Below, piece after piece: positions 1 through 7,757 of a stretch of DNA of 64,000 nt. This DNA comes from Alcaligenes faecalis. Lineage in GTDB: Bacteria > Pseudomonadota > Gammaproteobacteria > Burkholderiales > Burkholderiaceae_B. Within the stretch, counting starts at the first letter, position 1, and every line of letters starts with the position of its first letter. Both the position numbers and the translations under genes were made by a program. Below the pieces are notes generated by a model. It saw only the letters and a list, made by a program, of their open reading frames with translations, was not told the DNA's origin and searched no databases. The DNA is taken from NCBI RefSeq assembly GCF_005311025.1, contig NZ_CP031747.1, forward strand, positions 2,850,954 to 2,914,953, given 5' to 3'.

Positions 1-345
1 ACCACTCACGGTTGCCGCTTCTGCGTGGCCGGTCACACCGCCATTGCGACCAATAAAGCCAAGCTGGACCCGGAAATTCTGGCCGCTTTGCGTGCGCGTG
101 GCTTTGACCAGATCAACGACGAGCGCCTGCAGGCTCTGGCTCTGTTCAGTCGCGCCGTGATTGATACCCGTGGTCAGGTGTCGGATCAGGCTCTGGCCGA
201 TTTTCGTGCTGCCGGTTACGGCGACCAGCAGGCTCTGGAAGTGATTACCGGTATTGGCTTGGCGACGATCTGCAACTTTGCCAATAATCTGGCTCGTACG
301 CCGCTCAATAGCCAGTTGGAGGCCTACGCATGGGAAACGCCTTAA
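1..345 (+). CDS. Carboxymuconolactone decarboxylase / AhpD-like family protein (5' end missing)
   Basis: The frame is open from base 1, so the gene starts before the window; the GTG at base 25 is internal. Codons 5-12 read C-R-F-C-V-A-G-H, the CxxC...H redox motif of AhpD-like members of the carboxymuconolactone decarboxylase family. These are small all-helical proteins that act as peroxidase partners or, less often, decarboxylases. The CxxC favours the redox type. The last 16 bases overlap the next gene, so it is the first visible member of a coupled operon with an acyl-CoA-dehydrogenase-like flavoprotein and an ABC importer. A role in coping with peroxide made by that flavoprotein is an inference. 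Family is fairly sure; substrate is unknown. Confidence 0.8.
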   Translation, partial: TTHGCRFCVAGHTAIATNKAKLDPEILAALRARGFDQINDERLQALALFSRAVIDTRGQVSDQALADFRAAGYGDQQALEVITGIGLATICNFANNLARTPLNSQLEAYAWETP

Positions 346-1421
346 AGCGCGCTGAGCAGCCTGTGCTGGCCTCAGAGCGCCCTGTTTTGTCGCCTGGCTT
401 GGCCCAGTGGCTGGAAGAGCATGCCCTGTCGCTGGATAGCGATGCATCTCAGGCGCAGGCCTTGTTGCCTCGCCTGGCGCAAGACGGTTTGTTGAACCTG
501 GGCCTGAAAGCGGATTTTTCCGACTTCGGTGATGCCGTTCAATCCATCGTGGAAGTGGCCGAACATTCGCTGACGGCAGGTTTTGTCCTGTGGAGCCAGC
601 GTACCTTTATTGAATACCTGCGTGACGTTCAGGACCCCGCCATGCGCGACCGCTATTTGCCCGGTTTGCTGGATGGCAGTGTTGCCGGTGCGACGGGTCT
701 GTCCAATGCCATCAAGTTTTTGGGTGGCATTGAAGAGCTGCAAGTGCGTGCCCAGCCTGAACAAGGACATTGGCAGTTTGAGGGCCGCTTGCCCTGGATT
801 ACCAATCTGCGTCCCGGCAACTGCCTGGTTGCCATTGTGGCCGCCATGCCTGAAGAGCGAGCCGGTATTTGGGTGGCAGAACTGGGCGATCCAGGCTTGG
901 AGCGTTCCGCAGATCTGGATCTGGTCGGACTGCGTGGCAGCAATACCGCCGCTTTGAAGTTCAATGCTGTGCGTCTGGGACAAGAGCGTTTGCTGCATCC
1001 CGATGCAGGCCACTTTGTGCGCTCGGTACGCCCCCGTTTCATGGCGCTGCAATGCGGGATGACCATGGGCTTGGCACGTCGTTCCTTGAAGCAAGTGCTG
1101 GATGCGCCACGCTGCCAATGGGTACAGGAGCAGCCCGCCCGCCGCCTGCTGGATCGTGTGCAGGAATTGTCGGATGTGCTGGTTGATGCTGTACGTAAGC
1201 CCGGCTCGGCCACGCCGCCTGATTTGTTCAAAGTCCGTATCGAGCTAAGTAGTTTGGCGTCGCAGGCTGTGGCCCTGGAAAGCTCCGCGATCGGCGGGGC
1301 GACCTATATGCAGGGCAAGCATCCGCAACTGCTGCGCCGTTATCGCGAAGCCATGCTGGTGCCTTTGATTTCACCCACGGTGGCGCAACTGAAAGCCGAA
1401 CTTGGGCAGGATGCCGTATGA
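330..1421 (+). CDS. Acyl-CoA dehydrogenase-like flavoprotein
   Basis: A 363-residue protein with the fold signature of acyl-CoA dehydrogenases: a helical N-terminus, a central region around residues 105-150 (TGLSNAIKF...PWITNLRPGNCLVA) resembling the flavin-binding beta domain, and a helical C-terminus. The GGAGG at 320-324 supports the ATG at 330, inside the preceding gene. The catalytic glutamate of true acyl-CoA dehydrogenases is not evident to me. Paralogues of this fold in organosulfur loci (SfnC/DszC-like) are flavin-dependent oxygenases or desulfurisation enzymes. Because it is coupled to a sulfonate/nitrate-family importer and sits next to cysJIG, a role in oxidising an imported organosulfur compound is plausible but inferred; ordinary acyl-CoA chemistry is the alternative. 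Confidence 0.7.
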   Translation: MGNALKRAEQPVLASERPVLSPGLAQWLEEHALSLDSDASQAQALLPRLAQDGLLNLGLKADFSDFGDAVQSIVEVAEHSLTAGFVLWSQRTFIEYLRDVQDPAMRDRYLPGLLDGSVAGATGLSNAIKFLGGIEELQVRAQPEQGHWQFEGRLPWITNLRPGNCLVAIVAAMPEERAGIWVAELGDPGLERSADLDLVGLRGSNTAALKFNAVRLGQERLLHPDAGHFVRSVRPRFMALQCGMTMGLARRSLKQVLDAPRCQWVQEQPARRLLDRVQELSDVLVDAVRKPGSATPPDLFKVRIELSSLASQAVALESSAIGGATYMQGKHPQLLRRYREAMLVPLISPTVAQLKAELGQDAV

Positions 1422-2227
1422 GTTCCCCCGCCCCCTCGCATACCGATTCTGTAGGGGCCGGACTCTTGTCCGCTCGGGGGATCAATCTGGCCTACGGTGG
1501 CCAGACGATCTTGCAGAACCTGGACTTGAACGTGCGCGCGGGCGAGATCGTGGCGCTGCTGGGCCCCAGCGGAGTGGGTAAATCCTCTTTGTTGCGGGTA
1601 CTGGCAGGCCTCCAAACGCCCACCCAGGGAGAGGTGTCCTTTCTGGGGCAGCCCGTGCGTGGGGTTCACCCCGCTTTGGCCATGGCGTTTCAGGAAGCCA
1701 TTCTCTTGCCGTGGCTGAATGTGCAGGCCAATACCGGTTTTGGTCTGGGCTTTGCGCGCCAGCCTTCCGTATCCGCCGCCGAACGCCGCCTGCGGGTTGA
1801 ACAGGCGCTGCGTCAGGTTGGTTTGTATGAAAGCCGTCATCAGCGTCCTGGTGCCTTGTCGGGGGGTATGGCACAGCGTGTTGCCATTGCACGTTGTCTG
1901 GCTCGACGTCCACAAGTCTTGTTGATGGACGAACCTTTTGGCGCGCTGGACGAAGTAACCCGTCGCCAGATGCAGGAGCTGATTCTGTCGATACGCGATC
2001 AGACCGGCTGCGCCATTGTGCTGGTCACTCACGATATTGATGAGGCCCTCTTGCTGGCGGACCGAGTTCTGCTGTTAGGTGGCCGTCCTGCCGGTTTGCA
2101 GCGTGAATGGAGCTGCCCGGCACACCCCCGATCTCATCTGGATAACTGGCTTCAGGCCATACGCCTGGAAATTGTGGCCAGCCTGGAGCAAAGCCTCTCC
2201 CAGGCGGTTCACGCTTCTGTTTTGTAA
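1418..2227 (+). CDS. ABC transporter ATP-binding protein, sulfonate/nitrate/taurine family
   Basis: ATPase of a type I ABC importer, 269 residues. Walker A GPSGVGKSS is at about 49-57, the Q-loop glutamine at about 92, the signature LSGGM at 147-151 and Walker B LLMDEP at 168-173, followed by a VTHD switch region. All catalytic motifs are intact, so it should be active. Its ATG overlaps the stop of the preceding gene as ATGA. It energises uptake of a small anion through the permease encoded two genes downstream. The SsuB/TauB/NrtD group is inferred from sequence character and neighbours; the substrate cannot be read from the ATPase. Confidence 0.9.
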   Translation: MSSPAPSHTDSVGAGLLSARGINLAYGGQTILQNLDLNVRAGEIVALLGPSGVGKSSLLRVLAGLQTPTQGEVSFLGQPVRGVHPALAMAFQEAILLPWLNVQANTGFGLGFARQPSVSAAERRLRVEQALRQVGLYESRHQRPGALSGGMAQRVAIARCLARRPQVLLMDEPFGALDEVTRRQMQELILSIRDQTGCAIVLVTHDIDEALLLADRVLLLGGRPAGLQREWSCPAHPRSHLDNWLQAIRLEIVASLEQSLSQAVHASVL

Positions 2228-2237
2228 GGTGCACGTC

Positions 2238-3434
2238 ATGATTGAATCTCCTACGTCTCGTACCCGTCGCGACTTGCTGAAACTGGCGTCTTTGCTGACC
2301 GTTGCGGGTGCTGCGCCCTTGCTGGCCCAAGGGACTGCTCGTGCACAAAGTGAGTCAAATGCGCCTTTGCGTATCGGCTATTTGCCGATTACCGATGCCA
2401 CCGCCATGTTGGTGGCGCATCACAATGGATATTTTGAAGAAGCGGGTATTGCGGTTGAAAAGCCCGTGATGGTGCGCAGTTGGGCTCAGTTGATCGAGGC
2501 TTTCATCTCCGGTCAGGTCAATCTGGTGCACTTGCTCTCTCCCATGACGGTGTGGGCGCGCTACGGCAGCAAAGTCCCTGCAAAAGTGGTGGCATGGAAT
2601 CACATGAGTGGCTCTGCTATCACGGTTGCGCAGAACATCAGCTCGGCCGAGCAATTGGGCGGGCAGACGGTGGCGATTCCTTTCTGGTATTCGATTCACA
2701 ACGTGGTGCTGCAGCATGTGCTCAAAGCACATGGCCTGACGCCTGTCGTGAAAAACGCCGGTGCGCTGGCACCCAATGAGGTCAATCTGGTGGTGATGGC
2801 GCCTGCTGATATGCCGCCGGCCTTGGCCTCGGGGCGAATTGCCGGTTTTACGGTGGCCGAACCTTTCAATGCTTTGGCAGAAACTCAAGGCATGGGCCGC
2901 ATCCTGCGCTTTACCGGCGACGTCTGGCGCGATCATGCCTGTTGCGTAGCCTTCATGCACGAGCAGGATTTGCAGACTCGCCCCCAATGGTCGCAAGGCG
3001 TGGTGGATGGCCTGGTCAAGGCACAGATCTGGATACGTAGTCACCGTGCCGAGGCGGCCCAGATTCTGTCGCGTGAAGGCGGGAACCGCTATACCCCGCA
3101 CACTCAGGAAAACCTGTTGAAAGTGCTGTCCCCGAACCCGGCGGATCGCGCGCAATACGTGAAGTCTGGCGTAATTCGTCATCCGGACTGGGACGACCAG
3201 CGTATCGATTTTCAACCTTATCCTTTCCCCAGCTACACCGAGTCCTTGGTGCAAATGCTGCAAGGGACCTTGATTCAGGGCGAGCGTGGTTTCCTGGAAG
3301 GGCTGTCTCCTGAACACGTAGCCAGCGATCTGGTGGATGACCGCTTTGTCCGTGCCGCGTTGGAAAAGCAGGGGGGCCTGGCGCAGTTTGGCTTGTCCGA
3401 GCAATACACCCGCAACGAGAGCATTGTTGTATGA
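2238..3434 (+). CDS. ABC transporter substrate-binding protein, NrtA/SsuA-like, Tat signal
   Basis: Periplasmic binding protein of 398 residues. I place the start at the ATG at 2238 because the next residues form a twin-arginine leader (T-R-R-D-L-L-K at about 9-15, a hydrophobic stretch, then A-R-A near 37), and a start further upstream would put about 50 unrelated residues before it. Export through Tat means it folds in the cytoplasm. The mature part starts with LRIGYLPITDA, typical of the nitrate/sulfonate/taurine/thiamine-precursor binding superfamily (CmpA/NrtA-like). Its 3' end overlaps the permease start by ATGA. The cysJIG genes across the terminator suggest an organosulfur ligand, but nitrate- or cyanate-like ligands are not excluded. 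Confidence 0.85.
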   Translation: MIESPTSRTRRDLLKLASLLTVAGAAPLLAQGTARAQSESNAPLRIGYLPITDATAMLVAHHNGYFEEAGIAVEKPVMVRSWAQLIEAFISGQVNLVHLLSPMTVWARYGSKVPAKVVAWNHMSGSAITVAQNISSAEQLGGQTVAIPFWYSIHNVVLQHVLKAHGLTPVVKNAGALAPNEVNLVVMAPADMPPALASGRIAGFTVAEPFNALAETQGMGRILRFTGDVWRDHACCVAFMHEQDLQTRPQWSQGVVDGLVKAQIWIRSHRAEAAQILSREGGNRYTPHTQENLLKVLSPNPADRAQYVKSGVIRHPDWDDQRIDFQPYPFPSYTESLVQMLQGTLIQGERGFLEGLSPEHVASDLVDDRFVRAALEKQGGLAQFGLSEQYTRNESIVV

Positions 3435-4261
3435 GTTTGAGTGCGTCTGCTTCTTCTCCGTCATTGGCGCAGTCTGATCTGCGATCGGCTGCGTCTTTGC
3501 GACGCCCCAAAATGAATGCCTGGATTGCCAGCACCCTGTGGGGCTTGGGCGGTTTGTTGGCGGGAGTCGTGCTGTGGTACTTGGCCACAGCCTGGTCCAG
3601 CAGCCCTTTGATGCAGCAATTCGGGCCGGCCGCTGCATTTCATAGCCTGCTGGAGATACTGGGCTGGTCCGAGACCTGGATGCACATAGGTGCCAGCTTG
3701 CAGCGTATTTTTGTAGGGCTGGCGATCTCATTGGGTGTCGGCGTGCCCGCCGGTTTGCTGCTGGGCTTGTCAGCGCGAGCTCACGCCGCATTGACTCCCT
3801 TGTTCCAGTTCCTGCGCATGATCTCGCCCCTGTCCTGGATGCCTATTGCCGTCATGGCCTTTGGCATTGGGGATGCACCGATTTATTTTCTGTTGGGTGT
3901 GGCCGGTGTCTGGCCTGTCTTGCTGAATACAGCCTCGGGCGTACGGCATCTGAATCCGCGCTGGCTGATGCTGGGTCGCAGTCTGGCGGCCACCAAGCTG
4001 GAAACGCTGTTGTACTTGATTCTGCCCGGCATTGTAGGCTCGGTGCTGACGGGTAGCCGACTGGCAATCGGCGTCTTGTGGATTGTGCTGGTACCTTGCG
4101 AAATGCTGGGTGTGTCGGCCGGTTTGGGTTACCTGATTCTGGATACGCGCGACCGTATGGCATATTCCGAACTGATGGCCGTAATTGTCTTGATTGGTCT
4201 GATTGGCTATCTGCTGGATAGCGCTTTGCGAGCCTTATTTGCGGCCTTGGGACAGCGCTAA
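3431..4261 (+). CDS. ABC transporter permease, sulfonate/nitrate family
   Basis: Inner-membrane permease of 276 residues with about six hydrophobic segments. The cytoplasmic loop near residues 175-205 (SLAATKLETLLYLILPGIVGSVLTGSRLA, quoted in parts: EAA-like L-A-A-T and the G----I-L-P element) is the ATPase-docking loop of BPD-type permeases. It overlaps the substrate-binding protein gene by ATGA, so ATPase, binding protein and permease are translated as one unit. A rho-independent terminator lies about 170 bases downstream. No second permease gene is present, so the channel is expected to be a homodimer, as in SsuC/TauC systems. Confidence 0.88.
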   Translation: MSLSASASSPSLAQSDLRSAASLRRPKMNAWIASTLWGLGGLLAGVVLWYLATAWSSSPLMQQFGPAAAFHSLLEILGWSETWMHIGASLQRIFVGLAISLGVGVPAGLLLGLSARAHAALTPLFQFLRMISPLSWMPIAVMAFGIGDAPIYFLLGVAGVWPVLLNTASGVRHLNPRWLMLGRSLAATKLETLLYLILPGIVGSVLTGSRLAIGVLWIVLVPCEMLGVSAGLGYLILDTRDRMAYSELMAVIVLIGLIGYLLDSALRALFAALGQR

Positions 4262-4580
4262 ATAATCAGCCCTTGGGCCGGCAGGTGAAGAGCTTTGACT
4301 GTTTTGTATTTCCAGGAAAGACAAGTGACAGAGCATGCTCAGGCTATCTGCCGCTGCCAGTTCCGTTCTTGTAGGCGCTGGCAGTTTTACCTGGTGCTTA
4401 GTGGCTTTTCAGAAGCTGCAGAAAGATAAAAAAGGCCCTCAACATTTGAGATGTTGAGGGCCTTTTTAGATTCAGTTTGAAGCGGTAAGGATGCTAATCC
4501 CGCACTGACTGGAGCCTTAGTTGGTATGTATAGAAAAGTGATCTTGAGACGAGACTCTAGCTAGGCCTTGATCACTGCCT
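4262..4580. other. Non-coding spacer between convergent operons
   Basis: No credible gene. The spacer holds a weak hairpin (CTGCCAG at 4354-4360 pairing with CTGGCAG at 4378-4384, then TTTT), which could end the ABC operon, and the strong bidirectional terminator annotated at 4431-4465. The remainder shows nothing I can name. Confidence 0.6.
4431..4465. terminator. Bidirectional rho-independent terminator
   Basis: A 15-base perfect stem (AAAGGCCCTCAACAT / ATGTTGAGGGCCTTT) with a five-base loop. T-rich sequence follows on the plus strand, and the A-run before the stem gives T's on the minus strand. It lies between the convergent ABC operon and cysG and can stop both. Confidence 0.9.
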
Positions 4581-6035
4581 TCATGCAGCGACCAGGGTAT
4601 TGTCCGCATCCTGCGTAATTGCTGTACGTGGACTGAGCTGGTCGATTAGCTCGCCATACCAGGACAAGGTACTGCCCAAGGTAGCTACCTGACCGATCAC
4701 CAGAATGCACGGGCTGGCAAACTGATGTTGCTGCGCATCCTGGGCAATATTTTCCAGTGTGGATAGCAAGGTGCGCTGTTCGGGGCGCGAGCCATTTTCA
4801 ATCAAGGCGCAGGGCGTGGTGGCACTGCGGCCACGCTGCACCAGTTCATGGCTAAAGCCCAGGATTTGCTGCAAACCCATGTACACAGCTACCGTCTGGC
4901 TGGTGTCCAGTAGCGGGTTCCAATCCTCGATACCGTGACCGCTTTTACGATGTGCCGTCACGAATTGCACGGACTGCGCGTGGTCACGATGGGTCAGAGG
5001 AATACCGCTATAAGCCGCACATGCGATGGCAGCCGTGATGCCGGGTACCACTTCAAATGCGATGCCATGCTCGGCCAGATATTCCAGTTCTTCACCGCCA
5101 CGGCCAAAAATAAAGCCATCGCCGCCTTTCAGGCGCACCACGGTTTGACCTGCTCTGGCGTGTTCAATCATCAATTGATGAATGCGGTTTTGGGTCTGGT
5201 GATGATCTTCGCCCAATTGCTTGCCTACAAAAATACGGTGGGCATCGCGACGAGCCAGCTCCATCACCTGATCGGATACAAGACGATCGTACAGAATCAC
5301 ATCAGCACGATTCAGTGCACGCAGGGCATGCAGGGTCAGCAGACCTGGATCGCCTGGACCGGCGCCCACCAGAATCACGCGGCCTTGTGTGGCGCGGGGT
5401 GACTCAGGCTGTTGCAGCGCGCTCTCCAGGCTCAAGCGGGCTTGCTCGGCTTGCTGGCTGCGCAGGGCGGCACCTACCGGGCCATCCAGCAGCCAGTCGT
5501 AGAAACGGCGGCGTGCACCCAGCTCGGGGCGGGCGCGCCGAATGGCGCTGCGGTATTCCTGCGCCAGACGGCTGATCGCACCCAGGCTGTGGTCCAACAT
5601 GGTTTCCAGTTGCTCCCGTACTCGCCGTGCCAACATGGGGGCCGACCCTGCAGAGGAAATGGCAATAATCAGCGGTGAGCGATCCACAATGGCAGGCACC
5701 TGAAAACTGGACAATTCGGGGTCGTCCACCACATTGACCAGAATGCGGGCTTCTTGTGCGTCCTGGGCAATGACCTGGTTCACGTCACGCTTATCAGTGG
5801 CGGCAATAATCAGCCAGGCCCCTTGCAGATGCTGGGCCTGATAGCGCTCCCGAATCAGGGTAATGCGCCCTTGATTCGCCAGCTCTTCCAGACTGTCCAC
5901 CACATAGGGGGCGACCAGCGTGACCTGGGCACCGGCGGCCAGGACCAGACGCACTTTGCGCTCGGCGATTTCTCCACCGCCGATCACCAATACCGCGCGC
6001 TGCTTCAAGTTGGCGAATAAAGGAAAGAGGTTCAT
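4581..6035 (-). CDS. cysG: Siroheme synthase CysG (trifunctional)
   Basis: A 484-residue fusion of the normal CysG length. Residues 1-150 are the precorrin-2 dehydrogenase/sirohydrochlorin ferrochelatase half, with the NAD-binding GGGEIAERK at 19-27 and the SSAGSAP loop at 127-133. From about residue 218 comes the uroporphyrinogen-III C-methyltransferase half, with the SAM-binding GAGPGDPG at 224-231. Together they convert uroporphyrinogen III to siroheme, the cofactor of the sulfite reductase encoded immediately upstream (1-base gap to cysI). It is the last gene of cysJ-cysI-cysG, so cofactor and apoenzyme are made together. The stop lies close to the bidirectional terminator. Confidence 0.97.
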   Translation of the reverse strand: MNLFPLFANLKQRAVLVIGGGEIAERKVRLVLAAGAQVTLVAPYVVDSLEELANQGRITLIRERYQAQHLQGAWLIIAATDKRDVNQVIAQDAQEARILVNVVDDPELSSFQVPAIVDRSPLIIAISSAGSAPMLARRVREQLETMLDHSLGAISRLAQEYRSAIRRARPELGARRRFYDWLLDGPVGAALRSQQAEQARLSLESALQQPESPRATQGRVILVGAGPGDPGLLTLHALRALNRADVILYDRLVSDQVMELARRDAHRIFVGKQLGEDHHQTQNRIHQLMIEHARAGQTVVRLKGGDGFIFGRGGEELEYLAEHGIAFEVVPGITAAIACAAYSGIPLTHRDHAQSVQFVTAHRKSGHGIEDWNPLLDTSQTVAVYMGLQQILGFSHELVQRGRSATTPCALIENGSRPEQRTLLSTLENIAQDAQQHQFASPCILVIGQVATLGSTLSWYGELIDQLSPRTAITQDADNTLVAA

Positions 6036-6036
6036 G

Positions 6037-7746
6037 TCAGGCTGGCTGTAAAACTAAAGGAATCAAGCGGCTTGTAGGCTCGGCAACCACGCCAGAGCGA
6101 ACTAGAAAATCGCCAAAGTGCTCGCCTTCCAGACGCTCGGCAGCGAAGCGGCCAAACAGCTCATCCAGAATGCTCAAAATTTCTGGTTCGGCAATATTTT
6201 GACGATAGATTACGTTCAGGCGCTCGCCGCTGAAGTTCGCACCCAGACGCAAGTCATAGCGACCCAGAGCACGGCCAACCAGGGCAATTTCACCCAGATA
6301 AGGACGGGCGCAGCCGTTGGGGCAGCCGGAGATACGCAGCACAATGCGCTCGTCGCGTAGCTGGTACTTGTCCAGCAAGGCTTCCAGCTTGGGCAGCAGG
6401 ATGGGGGCGTAGCGTTCGCTCTCGGCCATGGCCAAACCGCAGGTCGGCAAAGAGACACAGGCAATTGTGCTGCTGCGTATGCCACTTTGCGTTTGGTACA
6501 CATCCAGCTTGTGATCTGCGACCAGTTTGTCGATCTTGGCCTTATCTTCTTCAGGCACATCGGCAATGATCAGGTTCTGGTTGCAGGTCAGGCGGAACTG
6601 CCCTTGGTGGATCTTCGCGATCTCACGCATACCCGTCAGCCAGGGGCCGACTTCGGTATCCATGATGCGGCCCGAATCGATACGCAGGCTCAGGTGCCAG
6701 CGGCCATTGCTGCCTTGGGTCCAGCCGAAGCGGTCGCCATTGTGGTCAAAATGGTAGGGGCGTGATGGCTCCAGCGTTTGACCACTGCGGTTTTGCACTT
6801 CTTCCAGGAACCAGTCGGCGCCCAGCTTATCCACGGTGTATTTCAGACGGGCATGACGGCGCTCGTCGCGGTTGCCATGGTCACGTTGTGTGGTGATGAC
6901 GGCTTCGCAAACGGCCAGCAATTGCTCGGGGCGTACAAAGCCGATCACGCTGCCCAGCCGTGGATAGGTGGTGTCGTCGCCATGTGTGGCACCCATGCCA
7001 CCACCAATGGCGACGTTAAAGCCCAGCAACTGATTGTTCTCAATAATCGCGATCAGGCCGATGTCCTGCGCAAATACGTCCACATCATTCAAGGGAGGCA
7101 CGGCAATGCCGATCTTGAATTTGCGGGGCAGGTAAGTCTTGCCGTAAATCGGTTCAAAGTCTTCGCCGTCAATGGCGTCTTCGACTTTTTTGCCGTCCAG
7201 CCAGATCTCGGCATAGGCGCGGGTTTTGGGCAGGAAGGTTTCGGAAATCTTGTCAGCCCACTCTTGAACCAGACCATGCTGCTCGGACAGCAAGGGATTG
7301 GTGGCGCTGACCACCTGACGGTTCACGTCACCACAAGTAGCCAATGTCGTGGACATGGCCTTGTTGATGGCTTGCAGGGTGGGCTTTAAAAAGGGCTTGC
7401 GCACGCCGTGCCATTGAAAGGTCTGACGGGTGGTGATGCGCAGGCCAAACTGGGCCCAGTCACAGGCGATCTGGTCAAAGGCCAGCCACTGGGCGGGCGT
7501 GACCACGCCACCAGGCAGGCGGGCGCGAATCATGAAGCTGAAAGCCGGTTCCAGCTTTTGTTTGCGACGCTCTTCACGCTGATCGCGGTCGTCTTGTTGA
7601 TAGCTGCCGTGAAATTTCAGCAGCTTGTTGTCGTCTTCGCTGATGGCGCCCGTGATTGGGTCTGCCAGACCCTCGGTAATGCCACCGCGCAGATAGTGGC
7701 TATCAATTTTTACTTGCTCGATAGCGGCGATTTTCTTTTCTGTCAT
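6037..7746 (-). CDS. cysI: Sulfite reductase hemoprotein beta subunit CysI
   Basis: A 569-residue siroheme/[4Fe-4S] enzyme that reduces sulfite to sulfide with electrons from CysJ. The four cluster and siroheme cysteines fit C430, C436 (CVSLPTC) and C475, C479 (SGCPNGC). Basic siroheme-binding stretches are visible near 102-117 (LRITTRQTFQWHG). Length and the N-terminal half match the NADPH-type CysI rather than ferredoxin-type SirA. It sits 11 bases after cysJ and 1 base before cysG, so one operon encodes both reductase subunits and the siroheme maker. Confidence 0.96.
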   Translation of the reverse strand: MTEKKIAAIEQVKIDSHYLRGGITEGLADPITGAISEDDNKLLKFHGSYQQDDRDQREERRKQKLEPAFSFMIRARLPGGVVTPAQWLAFDQIACDWAQFGLRITTRQTFQWHGVRKPFLKPTLQAINKAMSTTLATCGDVNRQVVSATNPLLSEQHGLVQEWADKISETFLPKTRAYAEIWLDGKKVEDAIDGEDFEPIYGKTYLPRKFKIGIAVPPLNDVDVFAQDIGLIAIIENNQLLGFNVAIGGGMGATHGDDTTYPRLGSVIGFVRPEQLLAVCEAVITTQRDHGNRDERRHARLKYTVDKLGADWFLEEVQNRSGQTLEPSRPYHFDHNGDRFGWTQGSNGRWHLSLRIDSGRIMDTEVGPWLTGMREIAKIHQGQFRLTCNQNLIIADVPEEDKAKIDKLVADHKLDVYQTQSGIRSSTIACVSLPTCGLAMAESERYAPILLPKLEALLDKYQLRDERIVLRISGCPNGCARPYLGEIALVGRALGRYDLRLGANFSGERLNVIYRQNIAEPEILSILDELFGRFAAERLEGEHFGDFLVRSGVVAEPTSRLIPLVLQPA

Positions 7747-7757
7747 GTCCTTGCTTC

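Noticed and set aside
2355-3791. A 478-codon frame antisense to the substrate-binding protein and permease genes
   Set aside because: It crosses two coupled real genes and shows only Arg/His-rich low-information sequence.
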